From: Mucilaginibacter sp.
GTDB taxonomy: Bacteria; Bacteroidota; Bacteroidia; Sphingobacteriales; Sphingobacteriaceae
Assembly (NCBI GenBank): GCA_030445275.1
Contig: JAUCSE010000105.1
Span: 82,033-146,032, forward strand
DNA: 64,000 bases
Direction: 5' to 3'
Part shown: piece after piece, positions 43,985-51,704 of the stretch
How positions within the stretch are numbered: the first letter of the stretch is position 1
Layout of the letters: each line of letters begins with the position of its first letter
The notes under the pieces: model-generated
The model's database searches: none
Seen by the model: the letters and a program-made list of their open reading frames with translations, nothing else
Told to the model about the DNA's origin: nothing
Translations under genes and position numbers: made by a program

Positions 43985-45166
43985 ATGGCTAAAACAGATC
44001 TTTATGAGTCGCCTGATTATTATCAATTAGATGAGCTGCTTACCGAAGAACATAAATTAATACGGTCGTCAGTGCGCGACTGGGTAAAAAAAGAATTAAG
44101 TCCGGTAATTGAGGAGTACGCGCAAAAAGCGGAGTTCCCGATGCACCTGATCAAAGGCTTAGCCGAAATAGGCGCTTTTGGCCCTACTATGCCAACTGAA
44201 TATGGCGGTGCCGGTTTAGATTACATAGCTTATGGCATCATTATGCAGGAAATTGAACGTGGCGATTCGGGCATCCGTTCCGCATCATCTGTTCAGGGTT
44301 CTTTAGTGATGTACCCTATTTACGCTTATGGTTCTGAGGAACAGCGTAAAAAATATTTACCCAGGTTAGCATCTGGCCAAATTATGGGATGTTTTGGGCT
44401 TACCGAACCTGATCATGGTTCCAATCCTGGCGGCATGACCACCAATATAAAGGATGCCGGCGACCATTACGTATTAAACGGTGCAAAAATGTGGATCTCC
44501 AACGCCCCGTTTGCTGATATCGCCGTTGTTTGGGCAAAAGATGAAAGCGGCAAAATACGCGGATTGATTGTAGAACGTGGTATGGAAGGCTTTACCACAC
44601 CAACAACACACAATAAATGGTCGTTAAGAGCATCTGCTACCGGCGAACTGGTATTTGATCACGTTAAAATTCCTAAAGAAAACATATTACCTAATGTTGC
44701 CGGTTTAAAAGGGCCTTTAGGTTGTCTTAATCAGGCACGTTATGGTATTGCCTGGGGGGCATTAGGTGCTGCTATGGATTGTTATGATACCGCTTTACGC
44801 TACTCCAAGGAGCGTGTACAATTTGGCAAGCCTATAGCAGGCTTCCAGCTGCAGCAGAAAAAGTTGGCCGAAATGATCACCGAGATCACTAAAGCACAGT
44901 TATTGGTTTGGCGGTTAGGCGTACTTAAAAACGAAAACAGGGCAACAGCAGCTCAAATATCAATGGCCAAACGTAACAGCGTAGAAACCGCCATTAATAT
45001 AGCCCGCGAAGCCCGCCAAATGTTGGGTGGCATGGGTATAACCGGCGAATACCCGATCATGAGGCACATGATGAACCTGGAATCGGTAATTACGTATGAG
45101 GGCACTCATGATATTCATTTGCTGATAACCGGTATGGATATAACTGGTGAGGACGCATTTAAGTAA
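43985..45166 (+). CDS. Acyl-CoA dehydrogenase, glutaryl-CoA dehydrogenase-like
   Basis: From the ATG at 43985 (MAKTDLYESPDYYQLDELLT) the product has 393 residues. It has acyl-CoA dehydrogenase motifs (MGCFGLTEPDHGSNPGGMTT, WISNAPFADIAVVWAKD) and the C-terminal catalytic Glu372 in TYEGTHDIHLLITGMDITGE. The MGITGEYPIMRHMMNLESV block and RALE-like layout match glutaryl-CoA dehydrogenase, which acts in lysine and tryptophan degradation. Other short-chain substrates are possible. Confidence 0.88.
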   Translation: MAKTDLYESPDYYQLDELLTEEHKLIRSSVRDWVKKELSPVIEEYAQKAEFPMHLIKGLAEIGAFGPTMPTEYGGAGLDYIAYGIIMQEIERGDSGIRSASSVQGSLVMYPIYAYGSEEQRKKYLPRLASGQIMGCFGLTEPDHGSNPGGMTTNIKDAGDHYVLNGAKMWISNAPFADIAVVWAKDESGKIRGLIVERGMEGFTTPTTHNKWSLRASATGELVFDHVKIPKENILPNVAGLKGPLGCLNQARYGIAWGALGAAMDCYDTALRYSKERVQFGKPIAGFQLQQKKLAEMITEITKAQLLVWRLGVLKNENRATAAQISMAKRNSVETAINIAREARQMLGGMGITGEYPIMRHMMNLESVITYEGTHDIHLLITGMDITGEDAFK

Positions 45167-45263
45167 ATGTGCAAATTTTAAATATGCAGATGTGCAGATG
45201 AAGACATTATGCAATGATTAAATTCTTTTCATTTGCACATTTGTAATCTGCACACTTGCACAT
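45167..45263. repeat. Dispersed repeat with ATGTGCAGAT units
   Basis: Repeated words AAATGTGCAAAT, TATGCAGATGTGCAGATG and complementary TTTGCACATTTG, TGCACACTTGCACATTT fill the gap between convergent genes. Same family as 41871-41966. Confidence 0.65.
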
Positions 45264-46634
45264 TTATCTTCCCGGTTCAGATAAAAACTCCCCATACCAG
45301 CGTCCTGAAGCTTTAACAATGCGCTGCTGCGTGGTATGATCAACATAAATTAAACCAAAGCGCGGATGATAACCCTCGGCCCATTCAAAGTTATCGGTGA
45401 GTGTCCAAACAAAATAGCCGTTTACTTTACAGCCTTCGTTTTTAGCTTTTAAAACCTGGGCTATATAGTTCTGTAAATATTGGAGGCGCTTAGGATCATC
45501 AACCTTACCATTATTTACCACATCCGGAAAAGCGGAGCCATTTTCGGTAATAATGATATTTTTTATCTGCGGATAGGCATCAAATTTTTTTATCATATGA
45601 TAAATGGATGGCGGGTAAACCTCCCAACGCATAGCTGTTAGTTGTTCAACCTTCCTGTTTTCGGCTTTTACCATGCGTGCATTTATATATGGTGTAAAAA
45701 ACGAATATTTTACAATTTCGCGGGTATAATTCTGTATGCCTATAAAATCAAAGTCGAAATGCATGTTATCCTCATCACCAGGTTGAAAATATTTCTGCAA
45801 GCCTTTTAACACAGGCAATTCCTTTACCGGATACCCCAAGCCTAAAATGGGTTCAATAAACAGGCGGTTTATTAAAGCATCTGCCCTAATCGCGGCAGCA
45901 ACGTCGCGTGGTTTATCAGTAAGGGGTTCAATTTGCGAACAGGAGAAAGTAGTGCCAATATGCGCTTGTGGCAATAGGTTGCGTAATATTTTAGCACCTG
46001 CGGTAATACTTAAAACAACATGGTGTATGGCAGGCATAAAATTCTTCATGCCATTGCGACCCGGCGCATGAATACCAAAAAAATAGCCTGCACCGGTAAA
46101 TACCACAGGCTCATTCATTACCATCCAGTGTTTAACTCGATCGCCAAAACTTTGAGCACATAAGGTTACAAACTCACTGAACCACCCAATAATATCACGG
46201 TTTGTCCATCCGCCTTTCTGCTCCAGTACCAATGGCAGATCCCAGTGATAAACGGTTATCCAGGGTTCAATGCCCTGTTCAATACAATAGTTGATAACCC
46301 GGTTATAATAATCAATACCAGCCTGATTTACCTGACCGGTTCCATCAGACAATAAACGCGACCATGATATGGAGAACCGAAAATTTGGAATATGGAGCTG
46401 CTTAATCAGGTCGATATCTTCCTGATACCGGTTATAAAAATCGCAGGAAGTACGGGCATGATCGGCGTTTAATATTTTACCTTTTTTGGCGGTAAAAGCA
46501 TCCCATACAGATTCGCCTTTGCCATCGGCATCGTGGGCACCCTCTATCTGAAATGCGGCTGTAGATACGCCCCAAAAAAAATCAGGGCCAAAGAGTTGTT
46601 TATGAAGTGATATATCCTGATCAGTTATTTCCAT
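45264..46634 (-). CDS. Glycoside hydrolase family 1 beta-glucosidase
   Basis: The 456-residue product begins with the GH1 N-terminal signature FFWGVSTAAFQIEGA. It has the acid/base motif HWMVMNEPVVFTG (N-E-P) and the nucleophile motif NIIITENGSAF (E-N-G). It probably hydrolyses beta-glucosides or galactosides from plant-derived oligosaccharides. No PUL partner (SusCD) is seen here. Confidence 0.92.
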   Translation of the reverse strand: MEITDQDISLHKQLFGPDFFWGVSTAAFQIEGAHDADGKGESVWDAFTAKKGKILNADHARTSCDFYNRYQEDIDLIKQLHIPNFRFSISWSRLLSDGTGQVNQAGIDYYNRVINYCIEQGIEPWITVYHWDLPLVLEQKGGWTNRDIIGWFSEFVTLCAQSFGDRVKHWMVMNEPVVFTGAGYFFGIHAPGRNGMKNFMPAIHHVVLSITAGAKILRNLLPQAHIGTTFSCSQIEPLTDKPRDVAAAIRADALINRLFIEPILGLGYPVKELPVLKGLQKYFQPGDEDNMHFDFDFIGIQNYTREIVKYSFFTPYINARMVKAENRKVEQLTAMRWEVYPPSIYHMIKKFDAYPQIKNIIITENGSAFPDVVNNGKVDDPKRLQYLQNYIAQVLKAKNEGCKVNGYFVWTLTDNFEWAEGYHPRFGLIYVDHTTQQRIVKASGRWYGEFLSEPGR

Positions 46635-46928
46635 TAAATTGAGCTACGCAAAGCCCAAAAGTGCGATTATATTTATGAAAGAAAAACTTTTACGGAAATC
46701 TTAATGTATGAAAGATGATTTCATACTTTTCAGGATCATCCACTCGCGGATACCATTGATAAGTCTTGAAAAAACTGAGATGAATTTCATAACTATGTTT
46801 TTTATGTATATCTAAAGGTAAGACACCGTTGTGACCTAATTGTAACAGTTATATTATCATATTATTAAACTCAATACTTTAAATATAAGGATTATAGTTG
46901 GATACTTGTATCATTAATCTACCGCAGA
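46635..46928. other. Intergenic gap before the DinB gene
   Basis: This 294-bp stretch is AT-rich, with no gene or clear promoter box identified. Nothing further is evident. Confidence 0.4.
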
Positions 46929-47408
46929 ATGAAAAATTACTTCATAAAACTGTTCAATTATGATCGTTTTGCCAATGAACTCTTATTAAAAGTTATTCTT
47001 GAAGCTAATGAACCCACGAAACCAGTGCAACTTCTTGCCCATTTGTTAGCTGCAGAGCTGGTATGGTTAAGGCGAAGCAAGGGTTTACCAAATGGTATGA
47101 GCAGCCCATGGCCCGATGATTTTACAATCGCGCACTGTGAAGAACTCATCATCGAGAATCACGAGGCCTGGTTAGCTTATTTAAACCAATTGCCTGATGT
47201 CGATTTTGATTCGATAATTACCTATCAAAATTTCAGAGGCGATCATTTACAGGATGAGTTAAAGGATATTTTGGCCCACGTAATTAATCATAGCACACAT
47301 ACGCGGGCACAAATTGGGCAGCAACTAAAACTTGCCGGGGTGCAAAGTTTACCTATCACTGACTATAGTCAATATTTAAGAATAATAAAGGGAAAAGGTA
47401 TCATTTAA
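46929..47408 (+). CDS. DinB family protein
   Basis: The 159-residue helical protein fits the DinB-like fold: start FIKLFNYDRFANELLLKV, then AHLLAAELVWLRRSKGLPN and the C-terminal LAHVINHSTHTRAQIGQQL. The three conserved metal-binding His positions (AHLLAAE, HVINHSTHT) are present. Role unknown, possibly a metal-dependent thiol transferase. Confidence 0.85.
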   Translation: MKNYFIKLFNYDRFANELLLKVILEANEPTKPVQLLAHLLAAELVWLRRSKGLPNGMSSPWPDDFTIAHCEELIIENHEAWLAYLNQLPDVDFDSIITYQNFRGDHLQDELKDILAHVINHSTHTRAQIGQQLKLAGVQSLPITDYSQYLRIIKGKGII

Positions 47409-47455
47409 CCCGTTTATTTACAATATTTGCATCGCTAACATCATCGAAGAAAAAC

Positions 47456-47866
47456 ATGAGAAAATACATTTTAGTTGTTTTAGCAGTTGCTACACTATCA
47501 GGTTGTGGTGACGCGAAAAAGCAGGAAAAATTACTTTTGGATAGCGTTATTAATGTTCACGACAAGGTAATGAGCAATGAAGAACATTTGATGAAGAACA
47601 AAATGATCATTGACAGCCTGATCAAAAATGATTCAACCCGGATAAACAAGGATTCGGCTAAAGTATACTTAAAATTGATAGGTAATGCTGATGATGCCAT
47701 GAGCGACTGGATGCATAAATTTGATGCCGAAAACAAAGGAAAATCGCACCAGGAGATCATTGATTATTTAATCGACCAAAAAAAGAAGATCACCGTTATT
47801 CAGTCGCAAATAGATATTGCTGTTACTGGCTCCGATAAATATTTGACCACAGCTATAAAAAAATGA
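47456..47866 (+). CDS. Putative lipoprotein, first gene of the SCO/cytochrome operon
   Basis: The 136-residue product starts with a lipoprotein signal, lipobox-like LSGC at residues 17-20 (VLAVATLSGCGDAKKQEK). The rest is helical and acidic/lysine-rich (VHDKVMSNEEHLMKNKMIID, KVYLKLIGNADDAMSDWMHK). The four-base overlap with the SCO gene suggests a shared function at the outer or cytoplasmic membrane. No family name is recognised. Confidence 0.75.
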   Translation: MRKYILVVLAVATLSGCGDAKKQEKLLLDSVINVHDKVMSNEEHLMKNKMIIDSLIKNDSTRINKDSAKVYLKLIGNADDAMSDWMHKFDAENKGKSHQEIIDYLIDQKKKITVIQSQIDIAVTGSDKYLTTAIKK

Positions 47867-48513
47867 GGAAACTAATAGGCACGCTTGTTATTATTATAAC
47901 GCTTTACAGTGCATGCAAACCGAACGGCCCAGCTACGCTCCCTATTTTAGGCAACCGCCAGCCGGTTATCAAAACAGTTAATGGCAAAACGGTTACGGAT
48001 ACCGTATATTCAACCATACCCGATTTTAAATTTGTAAACCAATATGCCGATACCATAACCGGTAAAAGCCTGAATGGCAAAATATACGTTGCCGATTTTT
48101 TCTTTACCACCTGCCCTTCTATTTGCCCGGTAATGCACCGCAATATGCTTAATGTATATAAAGAGTTTAAAGCTGATGACAATTTCAGGATCATATCACA
48201 TACCATCGATCCTAAGTACGATACTGTTCCGGTTTTAAAAAAATATGCTGATAAAATGGGTATTAGCGGTAATACCTGGTGGCTTTTACATGGCACTAAA
48301 GACGAAACCTACCAAATCGCTAAAAACTACCTGGTATCGGTACAGGAAAAAAATCCACAGGGCGAATATATTCATGATGGCTATTTTATTTTGGTTGATA
48401 AGCAAAAACGCCTGCGTGGCACCTATGATGGTACCGACCCGGCTGAGATAACTAAATTAATTGCTGATATAAAAACATTAAAAGCCGAACCAGACGAGGT
48501 TGTTGCTAAATGA
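47863..48513 (+). CDS. SCO family protein (copper delivery / thiol oxidoreductase)
   Basis: The 216-residue protein has a lipoprotein signal (LYSACKPNG) and the SCO motif FFFTTCPSICPVMHRNML, with the two Cys of CPSIC and the later HTIDPKYDT and DGYFILVDKQKRLRG containing the third metal-ligand region. SCO proteins insert CuA copper into cytochrome oxidase or reduce thiols. Overlaps its neighbours by 4 bp on both sides; a cytochrome c follows. Confidence 0.9.
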   Translation: MRKLIGTLVIIITLYSACKPNGPATLPILGNRQPVIKTVNGKTVTDTVYSTIPDFKFVNQYADTITGKSLNGKIYVADFFFTTCPSICPVMHRNMLNVYKEFKADDNFRIISHTIDPKYDTVPVLKKYADKMGISGNTWWLLHGTKDETYQIAKNYLVSVQEKNPQGEYIHDGYFILVDKQKRLRGTYDGTDPAEITKLIADIKTLKAEPDEVVAK

Positions 48514-48926
48514 GATCGGGCTTCATTATAAGTATAGGGTTACTGCTGGTTGCACTAATTGCTTCATGCCAAAGCGACGAGCAGGTTGAATTTAACCGTT
48601 ATTATTCTGGCGGCAGTGTATTATACCTGGCTCATTGCCAAAATTGTCATGGCGAAAAAGGTGAAGGCCTGCAGGCATTGATCCCGCCCCTTACCGATTC
48701 AACTTATCTTAAAAAAAACAAGGCATCATTAGCCTGTTACCTCAAAAATGGTCTTAAGGGGCAAATAACCATAGCCGGTCGTACTTTTGAGGGCGAAATG
48801 CCTGTAAGTGATCTTTCGCCTCTTGAAATGGCCAAAGTACTTACTTATGTTACCAATTCATTTGGTAATAAGGCAGGTGTGGTTAACCTGCAGCAGGTTC
48901 AGGTTGATTTGCAAAAATGCCGTTGA
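48510..48926 (+). CDS. c-type cytochrome lipoprotein
   Basis: The 138-residue product has a lipoprotein signal (LLLVALIASCQSDEQ) and one heme site (YLAHCQNCHGEKGEGLQAL), with a candidate axial Met in TFEGEMPVSDLSPLEMA. It forms the last gene of the three-gene overlapping operon with the lipoprotein and SCO gene. Likely an electron carrier next to a copper-dependent oxidase; the oxidase genes are not here. Confidence 0.88.
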   Translation: MRSGFIISIGLLLVALIASCQSDEQVEFNRYYSGGSVLYLAHCQNCHGEKGEGLQALIPPLTDSTYLKKNKASLACYLKNGLKGQITIAGRTFEGEMPVSDLSPLEMAKVLTYVTNSFGNKAGVVNLQQVQVDLQKCR

Positions 48927-49007
48927 TCGGTCTGTTGCGGGGTTCATGTTGAAGCCTGATATCCCCCTCGAACCAGATAACACGCAACCCGAACCCAAAA
49001 AAATCCC

Positions 49008-49015
49008 TACCTTTG
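49008..49015 (+). promoter_or_regulatory. Candidate -7 promoter box for rnpB
   Basis: TACCTTTG matches TAnnTTTG exactly, with the predicted RNA start six bases downstream. Confidence 0.6.
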
Positions 49016-49020
49016 TACTT

Positions 49021-49400
49021 GCAAAGCGTTCTATCGCTGTCCGTCAGCTGACGGACGGAGGAAAGTCCGGGCAACATAGAGCATCCTGCTTCCTAACGGG
49101 AAGGCGCCGGCAGCCGGCGACAGCAAGTGCAACAGAAAATAAACCGCCACGATTTATCGGGGTAAGGATGAAACCGTGAGGTAAGAGCTCACGACGTTTC
49201 CGGGCGACCGGGAATGATGGTAAACCTCAGGAGTTGAAAAACCAAATAGGTCCAGGAAGTGGAGTTGCTCGCTCCCGCAGTTCGCCCTCGGGCGGATCAC
49301 TCCGGGATGGGTAGGTTGTTTAAACCTGTCAGCAATGGCAGGGCCAGATTAATGATAGAAATTGCCTAACGGCAGTACAGAACCCGGCTTACAGATTTGC
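49021..49400 (+). ncRNA. rnpB: RNase P RNA (M1 RNA), bacterial type A-like
   Basis: The conserved P4 5' half GGAGGAAAGTCCGGGC is at about 49057-49072 and the 3' half ACAGAACCCGGCTTA at about 49377-49391. P1 closes with GCAAA at 49021-49025 against TTTGC at 49396-49400. The AGGTAAGAGCTCAC block (about 49179-49192) and the CAGGGCCAGATTAATGATAG part are also typical. RNase P cleaves the 5' leaders of tRNA precursors. Length about 380 nt, and a terminator follows. Confidence 0.93.
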
Positions 49401-49413
49401 TGCTGAATTATAT

Positions 49414-49447
49414 AACCCTTTCCTGCAAACAGGAAGGGGTTATTTTT
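49414..49447 (+). terminator. rnpB terminator
   Basis: AACCCTTTCCTG and CAGGAAGGGGTT (one G-T pair) around CAAA, followed by ATTTTTGTT. Confidence 0.85.
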
Positions 49448-49509
49448 GTTACAAGCAAAAGTGTTTATTTTTCTATACAAAAATCTTATATATTAGCAAG
49501 CTAAATAAA

Positions 49510-49597
49510 GTACTAAGTTCTGAGTCATAAGTCTGTTCTGAAACAGTTTTTAATTGAATGACTTAAAACTCAAGACTTGGAACTCAAGACTTAAAAA
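49510..49597. repeat. AAGTCTTGAGT-type repeat upstream of the response regulator
   Basis: The gap has the repeated words ACTTAAAACTCAAGACTTGG and AACTCAAGACTTAA opposite AAGTTCTGAGTCATAAGTCT. This forms an imperfect inverted repeat between rnpB and the regulator gene. Function unknown. Confidence 0.5.
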
Positions 49598-49628
49598 AGA
49601 ACTACCCGATTTTACTTATATATAAAAC

Positions 49629-51008
49629 ATGGCTAAAATTTTAATAATTGATGATGAGCGATCAATCCGTAACACCTTGCGTGAAATACTGGAATATGAG
49701 GATTATGATGTAGAGGATGTAGATAACGGTGTTGACGGGTTACAACTGATAGAGAAGAATAATTACGACCTGGTTCTGTGCGATATAAAAATGAACCGCA
49801 TGGACGGTATGGAGGTATTAACCGAGGGTTTGGCCATAAAGCCTGATCTGCCTTTTATCATGATATCTGGTCATGGCACCGTTGAAACGGCTATTGAGGC
49901 CAGCAAAAAAGGAGCGTTTGATTTTATATCAAAACCACCTGATTTGAACCGCCTGCTCATCACCGTACGTAATGCCCTTGACAGGGGAAGCCTGGTTGTT
50001 GAAGCCAAGGTATTAAAACGCAGGGTTTCAAAGGTTCGCGAAATTTTGGGTAATTCACAGGCTATCATTAAAATAAAAGAAACTATTGAGCGCGTTGCTC
50101 CTACCGATGCACGCGTACTGGTAACCGGTGCAAACGGTAGTGGTAAGGAACTGGTAGCACGCTGGCTGCATGAAAAATCAAACCGTTCAAGTGCACCAAT
50201 TATTGAAGTTAACTGCGCTGCAATCCCTTCGGAGTTAATAGAGAGTGAATTGTTCGGACACGAAAAAGGATCATTCACCTCGGCCATTAAACAACGTATA
50301 GGTAAGTTTGAATCGGCCAGTGGAGGTACTCTTTTCCTGGATGAAATTGGCGACATGAGTCAGTCGGCACAGGCTAAAGTTTTACGCGCGCTGCAAGAAA
50401 ATAAGATCACCCGTGTAGGGGGAGAAAAAGAGATTGACGTTGATGTACGTGTAATAGCAGCTACCAACAAAGATCTGCTTAAAGAAATAGAAGTTGGTAA
50501 TTTCCGGATGGACCTTTACCACCGCCTTAGTGTTATACTGATACACGTACCACCATTGGTTGACCGTAAGGATGACATTGTGCTGCTTACTCAAAGCTTT
50601 TTAGATGAAATATGTAATGAGTATGGAATGCCGGTTAAAAAGATATCTGATGCGGCACTGGATGCCCTTAAAGCATTACCATGGACTGGTAACATTCGCG
50701 AGCTTAGAAATATGGTAGAGCGTTTAATTATATTGAGCGATAAAACCATTACTGATAATGATGTTAGGGCGTTTGCAAATCCATCAGCACCATCAACTGC
50801 CGGCGGAGATAACAGCGCGGCCGCTCAAACTGATTTTGAACAGTTCAATAATTTCCAGGAATATAAAGATTTTGCTGAACGTGAATACATTAAATTCAAG
50901 CTCGAAAAAAACAACTGGAATGTGTCAAAAACTGCTGATGATATTGATATACAACGCAGTCACCTCTATAGTAAGATTGAAAAATTCGGTCTGAAAAGAG
51001 GCGAGTAA
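49629..51008 (+). CDS. NtrC-family sigma-54-dependent response regulator
   Basis: The 459-residue protein has a receiver domain (phospho-acceptor Asp52 in LVLCDIKMNRMDG), an AAA+ domain with Walker A VTGANGSGKELVARWLHEKS and LFLDEIGDMSQSAQAKVLRA, and a C-terminal Fis-type HTH (NNWNVSKTADDIDIQRSHLY). The loop normally reading GAFTGA is GSFTSA here, so sigma-54 contact may differ or the protein may work with another partner. No kinase gene is adjacent. A terminator follows. Confidence 0.92.
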   Translation: MAKILIIDDERSIRNTLREILEYEDYDVEDVDNGVDGLQLIEKNNYDLVLCDIKMNRMDGMEVLTEGLAIKPDLPFIMISGHGTVETAIEASKKGAFDFISKPPDLNRLLITVRNALDRGSLVVEAKVLKRRVSKVREILGNSQAIIKIKETIERVAPTDARVLVTGANGSGKELVARWLHEKSNRSSAPIIEVNCAAIPSELIESELFGHEKGSFTSAIKQRIGKFESASGGTLFLDEIGDMSQSAQAKVLRALQENKITRVGGEKEIDVDVRVIAATNKDLLKEIEVGNFRMDLYHRLSVILIHVPPLVDRKDDIVLLTQSFLDEICNEYGMPVKKISDAALDALKALPWTGNIRELRNMVERLIILSDKTITDNDVRAFANPSAPSTAGGDNSAAAQTDFEQFNNFQEYKDFAEREYIKFKLEKNNWNVSKTADDIDIQRSHLYSKIEKFGLKRGE

Positions 51009-51029
51009 TCTCTCTTATACTATCTTATT

Positions 51030-51067
51030 AAAGCGGTTTACATTCCAGTAAATCGCTTTTTTTATTT
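51030..51067 (+). terminator. Terminator after the response regulator
   Basis: AAAGCGGTTTAC pairs with GTAAATCGCTTT (one G-T pair) and is followed by a T-tract. Confidence 0.75.
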
Positions 51068-51105
51068 GCTTTATTTATTTAACATTGTATAAACCCTAAC
51101 ACATC

Positions 51106-51567
51106 ATGAAATTAATATCTCTTTTACTGCTCAGTACACTTGCCATAAGCGCATGCACACAAAAGGAAACCAAGGTTGAGCAAAAACCTGATCAACTGTT
51201 AATTGGCACCTGGCATTTAATATCAAGTAAAAGCATTACCAAAGGCGATACTGTAGTAACAACACCGCCTAAAGACCAGGAGATGGTTAAAATATTTAAC
51301 GGAACAGATTTTGCTTTCTTTACCCACGATAAACAAAAAGGCAAAGTGGCCGTGCCTGTTTTTGATTCGGGCAGCGGGACATATACCCTATCGGGCAATA
51401 ATTACGCAGAACATCTGGCCTACTGCAACTATCGCGATTGGGAGAACCGCGATTTTAAGTTCACCGTGCAGTTTAAACACGATACCCTGATTCAAAGCGG
51501 TGTAGAAAAGATTGACAGCCTGAAAATTGATCACGAGATCATTGAAACATACGTAAAAGAGCGTTAA
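51106..51567 (+). CDS. Putative lipoprotein with lipocalin-like beta structure
   Basis: The 153-residue product has a lipoprotein signal (MKLISLLLLSTLAISACTQ). The mature part has a GTWHLISSK motif as in lipocalin-like domains and alternating beta strands (DFAFFTHDKQKGKVAVPVF, YTLSGNNYAEHLAYCNYRDW). It may be an extracytoplasmic binding or stress protein. No exact family is recognised. It stands alone between the regulator and lepA. Confidence 0.65.
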   Translation: MKLISLLLLSTLAISACTQKETKVEQKPDQLLIGTWHLISSKSITKGDTVVTTPPKDQEMVKIFNGTDFAFFTHDKQKGKVAVPVFDSGSGTYTLSGNNYAEHLAYCNYRDWENRDFKFTVQFKHDTLIQSGVEKIDSLKIDHEIIETYVKER

Positions 51568-51689
51568 ATAATGCAATAGATAATTACAGGGTGTCATTTT
51601 GTAAAATATGATCAATCCCGGATTGCTACATGTTTTATCTCGTAGATAGCTAATTAAAAACTGCGTACGGAATTATCATCCTAAAAAGC

Positions 51690-51697
51690 TATTTTTG
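51690..51697 (+). promoter_or_regulatory. Candidate -7 promoter box directly ahead of lepA
   Basis: TATTTTTG exactly matches TAnnTTTG and ends 7 bp before the ATG, so the predicted transcript is leaderless or nearly so. Confidence 0.5.
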
Positions 51698-51704
51698 CGG
51701 TTCA

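Noticed and set aside
48808..49179. 123-residue open frame overlapping the cytochrome c gene end and rnpB
   Set aside because: It spans the cytochrome c C-terminus in another frame and the conserved RNase P core; rnpB explains the sequence.
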